The translations under genes were made by a program, and so were the position numbers. The notes under the pieces were generated by a model that did not search any database, had not been told where the DNA came from, and saw only the letters and a list, made by a program, of their open reading frames with translations. Positions 47,576 through 57,109 of a stretch of DNA of 64,000 nucleotides are shown here, in pieces. Source of the stretch: Azotobacter salinestris (lineage in GTDB: Bacteria > Pseudomonadota > Gammaproteobacteria > Pseudomonadales > Pseudomonadaceae); assembly GCF_009363155.1 (NCBI RefSeq), contig NZ_CP045302.1, positions 1,067,001 to 1,131,000 on the forward strand, read 5' to 3'. The stretch's first letter is position 1. Each line of letters begins with the position of its first letter.

Positions 47576-48064
47576 GATTCTCCGTGTTGGGTGTCGAGCA
47601 CCGATCAGAGCTTGTCGCCGAGGCGTTCATCAAACCCTCATGCGTCTTCGCAGCAGGACTTGGGGAGCGGATGCGTCACTCGAGGAATTCTCGGCCACGC
47701 AGGCCAACTCCAAATCGATTTGCAAAAGGAGGGGCTCCGCTCTCGATGGATCGGATTCCGCTGAGCGCGCAGAGCACCTGCGAGCAGATGCGGATCCTCG
47801 GAATTCCGCGGACTCTCGCGGAGGGCGAGCGCTTCGAGACACCCGTCGCCTGAAATCGAATCCGTGCGCCGCCATGGAAACAGCGGGGTGTGCCCTCCCC
47901 CACTCATATGAAAGAAGTACTTTATTCACGTGAAGGACCACGTTCCGACACGTTCGATGGATGGCCTGGAACGGGTTCGGAGGGGAGCAGTTGCCGCCAA
48001 AGTTAACGTGAACATCAGTATGGGCCCACCCAGAATGCGGGTCAAGTCGTCATCTGGAGGAGGT
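47576..48064. other. Upstream region of the levanase
   Basis: About 490 bases without a convincing gene; several overlapping short frames exist on both strands. It contains two LacI-like palindromes (47925 and 48003) and an AT-richer stretch at 47908-47935, so the levanase promoter probably lies here, with a long leader of 300 bases or more. Confidence 0.45.
47925..48013. promoter_or_regulatory. Two LacI-type palindromes upstream of the levanase
   Basis: TTCACGTGAA (47925-47934) is a perfect palindrome; GTTAACGTGAAC (48002-48013) is a near-perfect one. Both share the TTnACGTnAA form with TTAACGTTAA in front of levansucrase, suggesting a common regulator. The second also shares the following ATC with the levansucrase site. 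Confidence 0.5.
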
Positions 48065-48490
48065 ACTGTCACGTTCGTTATTGATGGGTGGCCGTCCGAG
48101 AACGTAGCGCGAGGATGAAGAACTCGCGCGGCGAACCGTCCGGGCATCGGGGCGCACGTTACCCTTTCCCATTTCCCGAGCCGCAAAGGCTTGGGCGCGT
48201 ACCGCTCGTTTCCGCCGTGCGTTCGAGGGGTAGCGGCAGTGCATGAACAGGTGGGCGACCTGAGCGTGGATCGAAGCGAACTGTTGTAACTGGAGCCGTT
48301 GCAACTGGCGCGCCGATTCGAAGCGGCGCATCACCTTCTCGCGTACCCGGGTCGGCTGGTGCGAGTTCTCCGTCCGGTTGTTCAATCCCTTGTGCTGGCG
48401 GTGTTCGAGGTTCAGTCCCCTTTCCCGTTTCGCCGCCGCGTAGCTCCGAGCTTGTCGGTGACCAGTACTCGCGGAGCGCGCTCTGCAGTC
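48065..48490 (-). mobile_element. Truncated, frameshifted IS6-like element, right copy
   Basis: Inverted copy of the element at 45356-45744. It starts slightly further upstream in the transposase (VTAERAPRVLVTDKLG), then has a one-base deletion in the CTCGGAGC segment that shifts the frame, and the stop codon of the left copy (TAG) is CGG here. Both ends therefore face outward-to-inward around the levanase. It stops about 45 bases before the pseudouridine-synthase gene. Confidence 0.75.
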
Positions 48491-48534
48491 ACGCCGGCGA
48501 GTACAATGGCCGCCCGATTCCGAGTGCCTTCGCC

Positions 48535-49245
48535 ATGACCGAACCCATCCGCCTGTCCAAACGCCTGGTCGAGCTGACCCACTGCTCGCGCCGGGAAGCC
48601 GAGCTGTATATCGAAGGAGGTTGGGTCAGTGTCGACGGGCGGGTGGTCGACGAGCCGCAGTTCAAGGTCGGTGATGAGGCAGTCGTGCTGCATCCGGATG
48701 CCGTGGCCGCGCCGGTCGAGCCGGTGACCCTGCTGCTGCACAAGCCGGCCGGCGAGAGCATCGAGCAGGCATTGCAGCGCCTCGGCCCGGCGACCCGCGC
48801 GGACAGCGACCACGGCCCGCAGCACCCGCTCGCCCGGCACTTTCGCAAGCTCACCGCGCTGTTGCCGCTGGAGCCTGCCGCCAGCGGCCTGCAGGTGTTC
48901 AGCCAGCAGCGCGGCGTGCTGCGCCGGCTGGGCGAGGACGGCGACACGCTGGAGCAGGAGTTCGTCGTCGAAGTCGCCGGCGAGCTGATCGACGGCGGTC
49001 TGGCCCGGCTCGGCCACGGCCTCGACTACCGGGGCCGGCCGCTGCCGCCGTGCAAGGTCAGTTGGCAGAGCGAAAGGCATTTACGCTTCGCCCTCAAGGC
49101 GCCGCAGGCCGGGCAGATCGCGCACATGTGCCGGAGCGTCGGGCTCGAGGTGCTGAGCCTCAGGCGCATCCGCATCGGCCGTCTGGCCATGGCCAGGCTG
49201 CCGACAGGCCAATGGCGCTATCTGGGCGAGCACGAGCGCTTCTGA
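48535..49245 (+). CDS. RsuA/RluF-like pseudouridine synthase homologue lacking the catalytic Asp
   Basis: Protein of 236 residues: an S4 RNA-binding domain (about 6-55, RLSKRLVELTHCSRREAELYIEGGWVSV in part) and a pseudouridine-synthase domain with LLHKPAG. Where active enzymes have GRLDxDTxGL, this protein reads LPLEPAASGL, so the catalytic Asp is Glu113. C-terminal LRRIRIGRLAMARLPTGQWRYL fits the RsuA/RluB/E/F family. It would bind rRNA; pseudouridylation is doubtful. The IS6-like remnant ends just upstream, possibly replacing its native promoter. Confidence 0.8.
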   Translation: MTEPIRLSKRLVELTHCSRREAELYIEGGWVSVDGRVVDEPQFKVGDEAVVLHPDAVAAPVEPVTLLLHKPAGESIEQALQRLGPATRADSDHGPQHPLARHFRKLTALLPLEPAASGLQVFSQQRGVLRRLGEDGDTLEQEFVVEVAGELIDGGLARLGHGLDYRGRPLPPCKVSWQSERHLRFALKAPQAGQIAHMCRSVGLEVLSLRRIRIGRLAMARLPTGQWRYLGEHERF

Positions 49246-49264
49246 ATCATGGCGCCACGCTCTC

Positions 49265-50937
<1,673 letters not shown>

Positions 50938-51021
50938 GTCTTATATTGAACTGCCATCGGTGAAAGACACGCTTTTTGCCTGTCTGAAACGGAGATCCTT
51001 TCCAAGCGCAGGGAGCCACCC

Positions 51022-52044
51022 ATGTTCTTTCGTTCGCGCAACAACCGCTCGACCGTGAGTCTTGCCCTGCAGGGCGGCGGCGCCCATGGCGCCTTCACCT
51101 GGGGCGTTCTGGATGCGCTGCTGGAGGACGGCCGGCTCGATTTCGCGGGCATCAGCGGCACCAGCGCCGGCGCGATGAACGCGACCGTACTGGCCCACGG
51201 CCTGCTGCAGGGCGGGCGAGACGGCGCGCGGGAAGCGCTGGCCGGCTTCTGGCAGGCGGTGGCCAGCAGCGCCCCGCTGCTCAATGCCGGCGCCAACATC
51301 CGCAGCGGCTATCCGGCGACCGGCCTCAAGCTGATGCTCTACTGGACCCAGTTGCTATCGCCGCGCCAGCTCAATCCGCTCAACGTCAATCCGCTGCGCG
51401 ACATCCTCGTCTCGCTGGTCGATTTCGAGCGCCTGCGCGCGGACTGTCCGCTCAAGCTGTTCATCGCCGCGACCAACGCCAATACCGGCCGCCTGCGGCT
51501 TTTCCGCAGCCACGAACTGAGCGAGGACTGCGTGCTGGCCTCGGCCTGCCTGCCGACCTACCACCACACCGTGGAGATCGACGGCGAGCCCTACTGGGAC
51601 GGCGCCTTCTCGGCGAATCCGGCGGTGTTTCCGCTGGTCTACGAATGCGATGCGAACGACATCCTGCTCGTCCTGCTCAGCCCCATGGCCCACGGCAGGA
51701 CGCCGCAGAGCGTCGAGGAGATCCGCCGCCGCACGCAGGAATTGGCGTTCAAGTCCACCTTCCTGCGCGAGATGCACAGCCTCGCCCACGCCCGCGAACA
51801 TGCCGCCCGCACGCTGCTGCCCCTGAGCAAGCTGGAGCGGCGCCTGACCCAGACCCATCTGCACATGATCGCCGACGACGCGCTGATGGGCCGGCTCGCC
51901 GCGGAATCGAAGATGACCACCAGCCAGCCCTTTCTGGAAATGCTCCGCGACCAGGGCCGTTCACAGGCCCTGGCCTGGCTCGAAAGCCATTACCGGGCAA
52001 TCGGCAGACGTTCCTCGGTGGACATCGCCACCGTGTTCCTCTGA
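51022..52044 (+). CDS. Patatin-like phospholipase
   Basis: Protein of 340 residues. Oxyanion loop LQGGGAHGAF (17-25), nucleophile elbow GTSAG with S48, and the dyad Asp in YWDGAFSANP. It hydrolyses acyl esters of lipids, on the cytoplasmic side as no signal is present. Ribosome site GGGAG upstream. Its 3' end overlaps the open frame of the convergent binding-protein gene by up to 84 bases. Confidence 0.87.
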   Translation: MFFRSRNNRSTVSLALQGGGAHGAFTWGVLDALLEDGRLDFAGISGTSAGAMNATVLAHGLLQGGRDGAREALAGFWQAVASSAPLLNAGANIRSGYPATGLKLMLYWTQLLSPRQLNPLNVNPLRDILVSLVDFERLRADCPLKLFIAATNANTGRLRLFRSHELSEDCVLASACLPTYHHTVEIDGEPYWDGAFSANPAVFPLVYECDANDILLVLLSPMAHGRTPQSVEEIRRRTQELAFKSTFLREMHSLAHAREHAARTLLPLSKLERRLTQTHLHMIADDALMGRLAAESKMTTSQPFLEMLRDQGRSQALAWLESHYRAIGRRSSVDIATVFL

Positions 52045-52908
52045 GCCACGGCCATGAGGGGCGTCCCGGCAGGTCCCCTGCGGCGCGGCGCTTCTCTTGC
52101 GGGCGGCCCACTTGCGCACGGAAGGCGCCAGCTCCAGCTGGTAGCGCTGGAAGATGGCGGGGACCGTGCCATCGGCGATCAGCGCCTGGAGGCCCCGCTC
52201 GAAGGCTTCGAACTTTTCCGGCGAAACCCGCTCGCGGGAGAAGGCGATGGCGTAGCCGACTTTCTTGAACAGGCCGACCTCGCGGACGTTGTTCAATTGG
52301 TGCTGCTCGATCAGGCGGCGGGCGATGATGGGGTTCATGATCACCATGCCATTGCCGAAGCGTCCCGCATTGAGCTTGCGCATCAGGCGCAGATTGTCGG
52401 ACTCCAGGTGAATATTCGCCGAGGGAATATCCTGCAGGCGCTGCCTGACCACATTGGCCGTTCCCGAGGGCCCCAGCGTGTAGAAGTCGCGACGCTCCCC
52501 GCTCTCCGGGCGCCAGCTCTGCAGGGGATTGGAGCGATGGGCGTAAAGGTTGAGGCTGGAGTCGATCAGCACCGGACTGAAGCGGAGTTCGATCGCCCGC
52601 TCGTAGATGGGAATGATGGCGAAGACGGCATCGGTCTGTCCCTGTTCGAGCATCGCCAGGGAGCGGCGCCAGGGCACCAGGCCGATCGGACAGTCGTAGC
52701 GGATATGGGCACAGACCGCCTGCACGGTTTCGACGAAAGGACCACGGGGGACCGGAGCCGTCCCGCTGGGCATGTCCCTGGAGGAAAAGTCGAAGGACAG
52801 GAATTCACCGGTCACGAAGCGCAGCTCCATGGCCTTGGCCGGCCAGGGCAGCAACAGCATCCAGATCATCAGGAACACACGTATCGACATCGACTGACTA
52901 CCCACCAT
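51961..52908 (-). CDS. Periplasmic solute-binding-protein-like (SBP_bac_3 type)
   Basis: Protein of up to 315 residues. Signal peptide MSIRVFLMIWMLLLPWPAKA lies behind seven N-terminal residues if the first ATG is used; the second ATG at 52890 is equally possible. The body resembles polar-amino-acid binding proteins without ABC neighbours (VPWRRSLAMLEQGQTDAVFAIIPIYERAIELRFSP; KKVGYAIAFSRERVSPEKFEAFERGL). The last 45-50 residues (from AARKRSAAPQG) look unnatural and run antisense into the patatin gene; the true end may have been lost by a frameshift or stop loss near 52110. Sensor or substrate-binding role, unknown ligand. Confidence 0.65.
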   Translation of the reverse strand: MVGSQSMSIRVFLMIWMLLLPWPAKAMELRFVTGEFLSFDFSSRDMPSGTAPVPRGPFVETVQAVCAHIRYDCPIGLVPWRRSLAMLEQGQTDAVFAIIPIYERAIELRFSPVLIDSSLNLYAHRSNPLQSWRPESGERRDFYTLGPSGTANVVRQRLQDIPSANIHLESDNLRLMRKLNAGRFGNGMVIMNPIIARRLIEQHQLNNVREVGLFKKVGYAIAFSRERVSPEKFEAFERGLQALIADGTVPAIFQRYQLELAPSVRKWAARKRSAAPQGTCRDAPHGRGSEEHGGDVHRGTSADCPVMAFEPGQGL

Positions 52909-52942
52909 GAACCGGATACAGGGAGTCTACTTTTTCTGCGGG

Positions 52943-53078
52943 CAAAAAAAGAGGCGAGGATAACCTCGCCTGCTCTTCAGTCCTTTTTTTCCCTTTTTTC
53001 CTGACTCATCGTCCTGATGATTCGTCGTCCTGCGAAGTCCCTGGCTGTCATCCGCGGCAGCCCGTGTCACTCCGTCGA
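52943..53078 (-). ncRNA. Body of a second Rsm-type RNA (3' exon)
   Basis: Minus strand with repeated GGA motifs: CGACGGAGTG, GCCGCGGATG, CCAGGGAC, CGCAGGACG, the hairpin TCATC-AGGAC-GATGA (53006-53020), then AGTCAGGA...AGGACT, and the terminator GGCGAGG-TTAT-CCTCGCC (52953-52970) with a seven-T run. Order and words match the RNA at 29.8 kb almost block by block (GGCTG, GGATG, GCCA.GGA, TCGCAGGA, TCATCAGGA). Its 5' end directly meets the group II intron end, so the RNA appears split by the intron. Confidence 0.7.
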
Positions 53079-53119
53079 GTCGGGTAGGGATTGGCCATTA
53101 CTGGCCCATCCCCCCCTAA

Positions 53120-53153
53120 GAACCGTGCGTGCGATTTTCACCGCACACGGCTC
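53120..53153 (-). ncRNA. Domain V of the group II intron
   Basis: Thirty-four nucleotides, GAGCCGTGTGCGG-TGAAA-...-CGCACGCACGGTTC type: AGC catalytic triad region at the 5' side, GAAA tetraloop and two-base bulge. The typical catalytic hairpin. Confidence 0.9.
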
Positions 53154-53214
53154 AAGCCTACATGAAGCCAAAGCTTGGCCGGCAACGCACGGAGTGTTGC
53201 GGGCGACTATACCA

Positions 53215-54948
53215 CTATAAGCCGCTGTGGAGCAGTTCTACCTGTCTATCCTGGCTGTGGACCAGTGCATGGCAGTTCGGGTGAAGCAGCACGCGATTGC
53301 TCCGGGTATCTGGCCCGCCGTCCACCCGCCTGATGACGTGGTGATCGTGCCAACCGGTCTCCTTGCTGATCGCATGCCCACACAGGGCGCATTGACCCTG
53401 CTGTCGCCGGAAAAGCCCGAGGATCTGTCCCCGATAACGCAGCTTGTGCTGCATCCGTTGGACTCTCAGTTTCTCCCACTTCAGCTCCTGCGCCGCGTCG
53501 TAGGGCTGGTAGTCTCCCGGAAGACGCTTGTGGCGCACGATCGTGGTGTCGGCCAGCGCATATAGCCGACGGTACTTCACCTCTGCCTTGCTGTTTCTGT
53601 ATGGGAACGCGAACACCCAGTTCCGTCCGTTTATGGAGTGAAAGTATTTCTTCCGAATCCACACCGCGGACTTCTTCGGATGCCTGCGTTTCGCCCACCT
53701 CCAGAGTCGCCAGTGGATCAGGTGATCCAGCGTGCTGAAGGTTTTTTGCGCTACTGCCGAGGCATGGTAGTGCGCCCATCCCCGTAGCACCGGGTTCAGC
53801 TGGCCGATCAACGCTTCCTGCGTCAGGGTGCCGCTGCCTTTGATGATCTCCCGCACCTTCCGATAGAACGCCGAGACGTTCTCCTTCGAGGGTTTGATCA
53901 GCAGCTTGTCCTTTCTGTAGGGCGATTTCGGCACGTATTTCCTGAAGTTCCACCCCAGAAAATCGAAGCCCTGGTGGATATGCGTGATCTGCGTTTTCTC
54001 CCGGGACAGCTCGACCCCTCGTACCGACAGGAATTGCTCGACCCAAGGTTTGACCTCGTTTTCCAGCAGCTCCTTGGAGGCTGCCGTAATCACGAAATCA
54101 TCCGCATAACGCACCACTTGGACTTTCGTCCTCTCGGCCTTCTTGACGCCCAGCTTCTTTGCCAGATGGCGTTTCAGCTGGGTTTCCAGGCCATTCAGGG
54201 TGGCGTTCGCCAGACAGGGAGAGATGATGCCTCCCTGTGGCGTCCCGGCTTCCGTGGCCATGATTTGTCGCCGGTCGATCACTCCGGCACTCAACCACTT
54301 GCGCAGCACCGTCCGGTCCATGGGGACATTCCGGCACAGCCAGTCGTGGTTGATGTTGTCAAAGAACCCCTTGATGTCGCCCTCCAGCATCCATTGCGGA
54401 CTGTCCTGCCGTGACAGCAGGGCAAAGAGTTCGACCATGGCATCGGCGGTCGAGCGGTCTGGGCGGAAGCCATAACTTTTCGGATCGCTGGTGCTTTCTA
54501 TGACAGGTTCCAAGGCGAGCAGATAGAGCGCCTGCATGGCCCGATCCAACATCGTCAGGATACCCAGCGGGCGTTTTTCCTGCTTGCCGGGTTTCGGTAT
54601 CCACACCCGCCGAAGCGGTTGCGGCCGATACCCTCTCTTTTCTGACAAACGCATCACGGCCTGGAACTTCGAGCGGGGCGTTGCCCATTTCTCTCCATCC
54701 ACGCCCGGGGTCTTGCGACCCCGATTCTCCGTGACTCGCCGCACGGCCAGACAGCGGCCGTGAAACGAGTGGGTCAGCATCCGTTGCAGGCGTTTAACCC
54801 TGCGCCAGTCGCCTTCCCCTGTTGCCTGCGCAATCTTCAACTGCGTTTTCCGAACGGAGGTCTGGATTCTGGCCCAGTCGAGACTGTGCCAACCCGTCAC
54901 CCCGCCGAAGGACGCAGACTTTGCCGGTGTTGCTGGCTGCGTTTTCAT
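53215..54948 (-). CDS. Group II intron reverse transcriptase/maturase with HNH domain
   Basis: Protein of 577 residues from the ATG at 54948 (an upstream in-frame ATG at 55047 is less likely because it extends into domain I-III RNA). Reverse transcriptase blocks RT0-7 (about 40-330) with RKTPGVDG, IPKPGKQEKRPLGI and catalytic YADD (281-284); maturase domain X (about 360-470); DNA-binding and HNH endonuclease with CALC...HHVI...NCHALVH (about 525-570). It supports splicing and retrohoming of the intron. Confidence 0.93.
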   Translation of the reverse strand: MKTQPATPAKSASFGGVTGWHSLDWARIQTSVRKTQLKIAQATGEGDWRRVKRLQRMLTHSFHGRCLAVRRVTENRGRKTPGVDGEKWATPRSKFQAVMRLSEKRGYRPQPLRRVWIPKPGKQEKRPLGILTMLDRAMQALYLLALEPVIESTSDPKSYGFRPDRSTADAMVELFALLSRQDSPQWMLEGDIKGFFDNINHDWLCRNVPMDRTVLRKWLSAGVIDRRQIMATEAGTPQGGIISPCLANATLNGLETQLKRHLAKKLGVKKAERTKVQVVRYADDFVITAASKELLENEVKPWVEQFLSVRGVELSREKTQITHIHQGFDFLGWNFRKYVPKSPYRKDKLLIKPSKENVSAFYRKVREIIKGSGTLTQEALIGQLNPVLRGWAHYHASAVAQKTFSTLDHLIHWRLWRWAKRRHPKKSAVWIRKKYFHSINGRNWVFAFPYRNSKAEVKYRRLYALADTTIVRHKRLPGDYQPYDAAQELKWEKLRVQRMQHKLRYRGQILGLFRRQQGQCALCGHAISKETGWHDHHVIRRVDGGPDTRSNRVLLHPNCHALVHSQDRQVELLHSGL

Positions 54949-55877
54949 ACAGTCCTCCTCAAGGTCGCGAACTCTCGAGGCGGACTGCCCCCAAGGGGTG
55001 GAGTCCGCCCCTCGGGTCGTTTTCATGCTGGAATCAGCGGTTTTCATTGCGCCTGTAGACCAGGTGCACGTCAGCCAGGGTTATCCCCTGCCGATACTTT
55101 TTCAACCGGTATACGACCCATTACAGGTCGCCCTTCGCTTCTTGCACCGTCCCATTCCCCACACCCCTCAGCGCCCCTTGCGGGTCGCCTGCCCGTGCCG
55201 TTGCCGGCCGTTGGCGGGTGGTCGGGATTACCACGTTCCCCGGAACGCATCGATTCCCCGTTTAGGCTCCGTCTTTCCCCCGGCAGGTGTCTGGTACCGC
55301 ATCGCATCCGGTGACTGCGATGACCACCTGCGGTGCCGTTTTTGGCTGAGGCCGATAATTGCCGTAGGCCCCGTTATCTTAACGAGGGTTCGATCGACGA
55401 TTCACATGCGTTAGCCATGCGGGTTGGGTCACTAGCCCCCCTGTGCCCGTGCAATTCGGACACAGCGCGCGCTCCGTCACCGGATCGCGCTTCTCTGACG
55501 AGAGGAGACATTGTTGATCGGGCTTCACACCCCGGGGTTGGCCCCCGACGCATGCCGATCTAGTGAACTGGCGGGTACACGCCAGGCTCGGTACTCCCTG
55601 AACCAGCGGAGCTGAGCAATGCAATCCGGAGCTGTCGCTCCGTGCTTGGTTGAAAACACCTCCGGCGTCTCACGACGGGGGCGAAGGCCAAAACAGCCGA
55701 GTCGCTCCGAAGGTGAATTCTGCCCCGGAGGGCCTTATTCACCCTCAGGGGTTCTCGAAATATTTTTGAAACGGATTCGAATGGTTCGAACCGTTCTTTC
55801 TCAGGCGTCCAGATCAAATTTTGACCGTTTCCGGTCAAATCTGAGGCGCATTTACCCCGTCAGACGGGGATCATGCC

Positions 55878-55920
55878 TCCCCGCAGGCGGGTCTTTTTAG
55901 CCTGGGCAAGCCAGGTGTTT
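55878..55920 (+). other. Two tandem terminator-like hairpins inside the intron 5' part
   Basis: CCCG-CAGG-CGGG followed by TCTTTTT and CCTGG-GCAAG-CCAGG followed by TGTTTTT on the plus strand. On the minus strand they would be stems within intron domain I. They could stop antisense transcription into the intron, or simply be structural helices. Confidence 0.4.
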
Positions 55921-56018
55921 TTAGGCTTATTTAGGCTTCAGCTCCTTGAATATCAAGAAGTTAGGTGCCACAGGGAGCTACCCCAACCAAGCGATCGACA
56001 CGAGCATACGTGTCGCAC

Positions 56019-56125
56019 CACGGGGAAGATATTAGCGCGCGCGCCGGGCCGGACAAGGGGACAAAACCCGCCCCTTGTGCCATGGGCGCCTCTTCAACCG
56101 AAATAAAATCCCAATCAATTCAATT
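56019..56125 (-). ncRNA. Predicted 5' exon of the split Rsm-type transcript
   Basis: From the predicted start behind a GacA box to the intron 5' end. It holds an AT-rich start, one GGGA motif and a seven-pair hairpin CAAGGGG/CCCCTTG. It is longer than the few nucleotides that precede the first GGA hairpin in the RNA at 29.9 kb, so extra sequence may have entered here. Assignment as exon rests on the IBS1/EBS1 match and the promoter. Confidence 0.45.
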
Positions 56126-56131
56126 AATTAA

Positions 56132-56203
56132 ATACTACTCGACAGCCTGCCCGGCACGCAGGCAGCTACCCTGCCTACACCGCATGTAGGTAATGACTTA
56201 CAC
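56132..56203 (-). promoter_or_regulatory. GacA box with -10 element
   Basis: TGTAAGTCATTACCTACA (56203-56186 on the minus strand) matches TGTAAG-N6-CTTACA in 11 of 12 defined bases and shares 16 of 18 bases with the box of the RNA at 29.9 kb. A -10-like TAGTAT (56137-56132) follows after 48 bases, against 44 in the first case. Confidence 0.75.
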
Positions 56204-56347
56204 GCCGCCGGGCAATCGGGACGATTTCGACCGGGGAAAACCGTGCAACGCCTGCAGCGGGGCTGTCCCGCGAACACGTGCCGGCCCGTCGTAAGAGTTG
56301 TCGGGCCGCAAGCGGGACGCCGCGGCTTCGGCGATGGGCGGCCGTCC

Positions 56348-56491
56348 TCAGCTCGGCACTCGACGCGGCTCGGCCCCCGTCTCAACCGCGGCTTCGGCCG
56401 CATGCGGTCGCGTCAGACGCTCCACATAAAGCCCGGCCGCGAACAGGGCAGCGCCTGCAAGCGTGAGAAGAAACATGGTGTCTATCGACAT
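56348..56491 (-). CDS. Very small single-pass membrane protein
   Basis: Forty-seven residues: MSIDTMFLLTLAGAALFAAG start, one hydrophobic helix (about 5-22), then a basic/acidic tail. GGAGGG lies seven bases before the ATG. No family recognised. It is too short for gene callers with usual limits, but the ribosome site and the clean membrane helix support it. Same strand as another small membrane protein 163 bases upstream. Confidence 0.45.
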   Translation of the reverse strand: MSIDTMFLLTLAGAALFAAGLYVERLTRPHAAEAAVETGAEPRRVPS

Positions 56492-56654
56492 GGGACGCCC
56501 TCCGTGGCGACGTGGTGGAGCTGCTCCGCCGATCAGGCTCGACGGATAGCCGGTTGGCTGCACAGCGGCCCGGGCGGAGCCGGGTTTTCCTTGCGTGCCC
56601 CGCATCGCCGCCAGGCCATCCGGCCGTGGACGAACGGGCGAGCGGAACGGGATT

Positions 56655-56807
56655 TCAGAAGAGCAACCCCAGAAAGGCCGTGCCGTACACCAGAAGCATC
56701 CCTACTTCCAGACAGCGCGTGAAGACGTCTTTCCGGCGGTTGTGCCTGTTCGCCTCATTCTCTTTCCTTGCCTCAAGGCAAGGATCGCACTCGTTGATCT
56801 GCCGCAT
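56655..56807 (-). CDS. Very small membrane protein with charged N-terminus
   Basis: Fifty residues: MRQINECDPCLEARKENEAN start with CDPC (two cysteines that could bind metal), a basic stretch NRHNRRKDVFTR, and a C-terminal hydrophobic helix EVGMLLVYGTAFLGLLF. The ATG follows AGAGGGATTTGTGC. A tail-anchored topology is likely. Not recognised. Might be co-transcribed with the 47-residue protein. Confidence 0.45.
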   Translation of the reverse strand: MRQINECDPCLEARKENEANRHNRRKDVFTRCLEVGMLLVYGTAFLGLLF

Positions 56808-57109
56808 GCACAAATCCCTCTTTCTTTTTTTATAGCTTCCCGGCCAGCGGCCTGCCGAGCTACAAGGCCTCTCCAGCGCATTTCGTGAAGCACTGGACAA
56901 AAGAGGAACGACCATCGGCCTGCCCTGCATCTAAGTAAGGTGAGGCACTGCACAACGGTCAAGGCCGGCACGCAAAAACAACCCATGCCCCGGCGGCCTA
57001 CCCGACGGAGTGGCGTCTGCGCCCCGTCCGGCATCTAGACTGCCTGGCGACGACGGGGCCCCGCCGCAAGCGGAGCGCCATCCCCCCTACCCAACCCATG
57101 AGGAAAGAC
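56808..57109. other. Divergent promoter region
   Basis: 300 bases between the minus-strand small genes and the plus-strand alcohol dehydrogenase. Short open frames overlap on both strands without features. No repeats or operators recognised. Confidence 0.4.

Larger units (their letters stand above)
53079..56018 (-). mobile_element. Group II intron with maturase
   Basis: About 2.94 kb. The 5' end GTGCG (56018-56014) fits the group II GUGYG rule. The exon bases just before it, CCCGTG (56024-56019), are perfectly complementary to CACGGG at 55451-55446 inside domain I, a convincing IBS1/EBS1 pair. Domain V is the standard 34 nt (53120-53153, GAGCCGTGTGCGGTGAAAAT...), followed by a domain VI helix with a bulged A near 53092. 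The 3' end is CCGAC or CCCTAC (53079 or 53084). The reverse transcriptase gene lies in domain IV. Confidence 0.85.

Noticed and set aside
47584-47853. 90-codon plus-strand frame upstream of the levanase as a LacI-type regulator
   Set aside because: No helix-turn-helix signature or sugar-binding domain; several overlapping frames of similar length exist.
43646-48490. Classical composite transposon carrying both levan genes
   Set aside because: Only the levanase lies between the two IS6-like fragments, both are truncated and no intact transposase is present.
55560-55580. GTGTACCCGCC at 55580 as intron 5' end
   Set aside because: It deviates from GUGYG at the fifth base and has no upstream exon sequence pairing with a domain I loop, whereas GTGCG at 56018 is flanked by a perfect six-base IBS1/EBS1 match.
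55878-55920. Tandem hairpins as the target terminator of a class C group II intron
   Set aside because: They lie inside the intron as defined by EBS/IBS and 5' end, not at an exon border.
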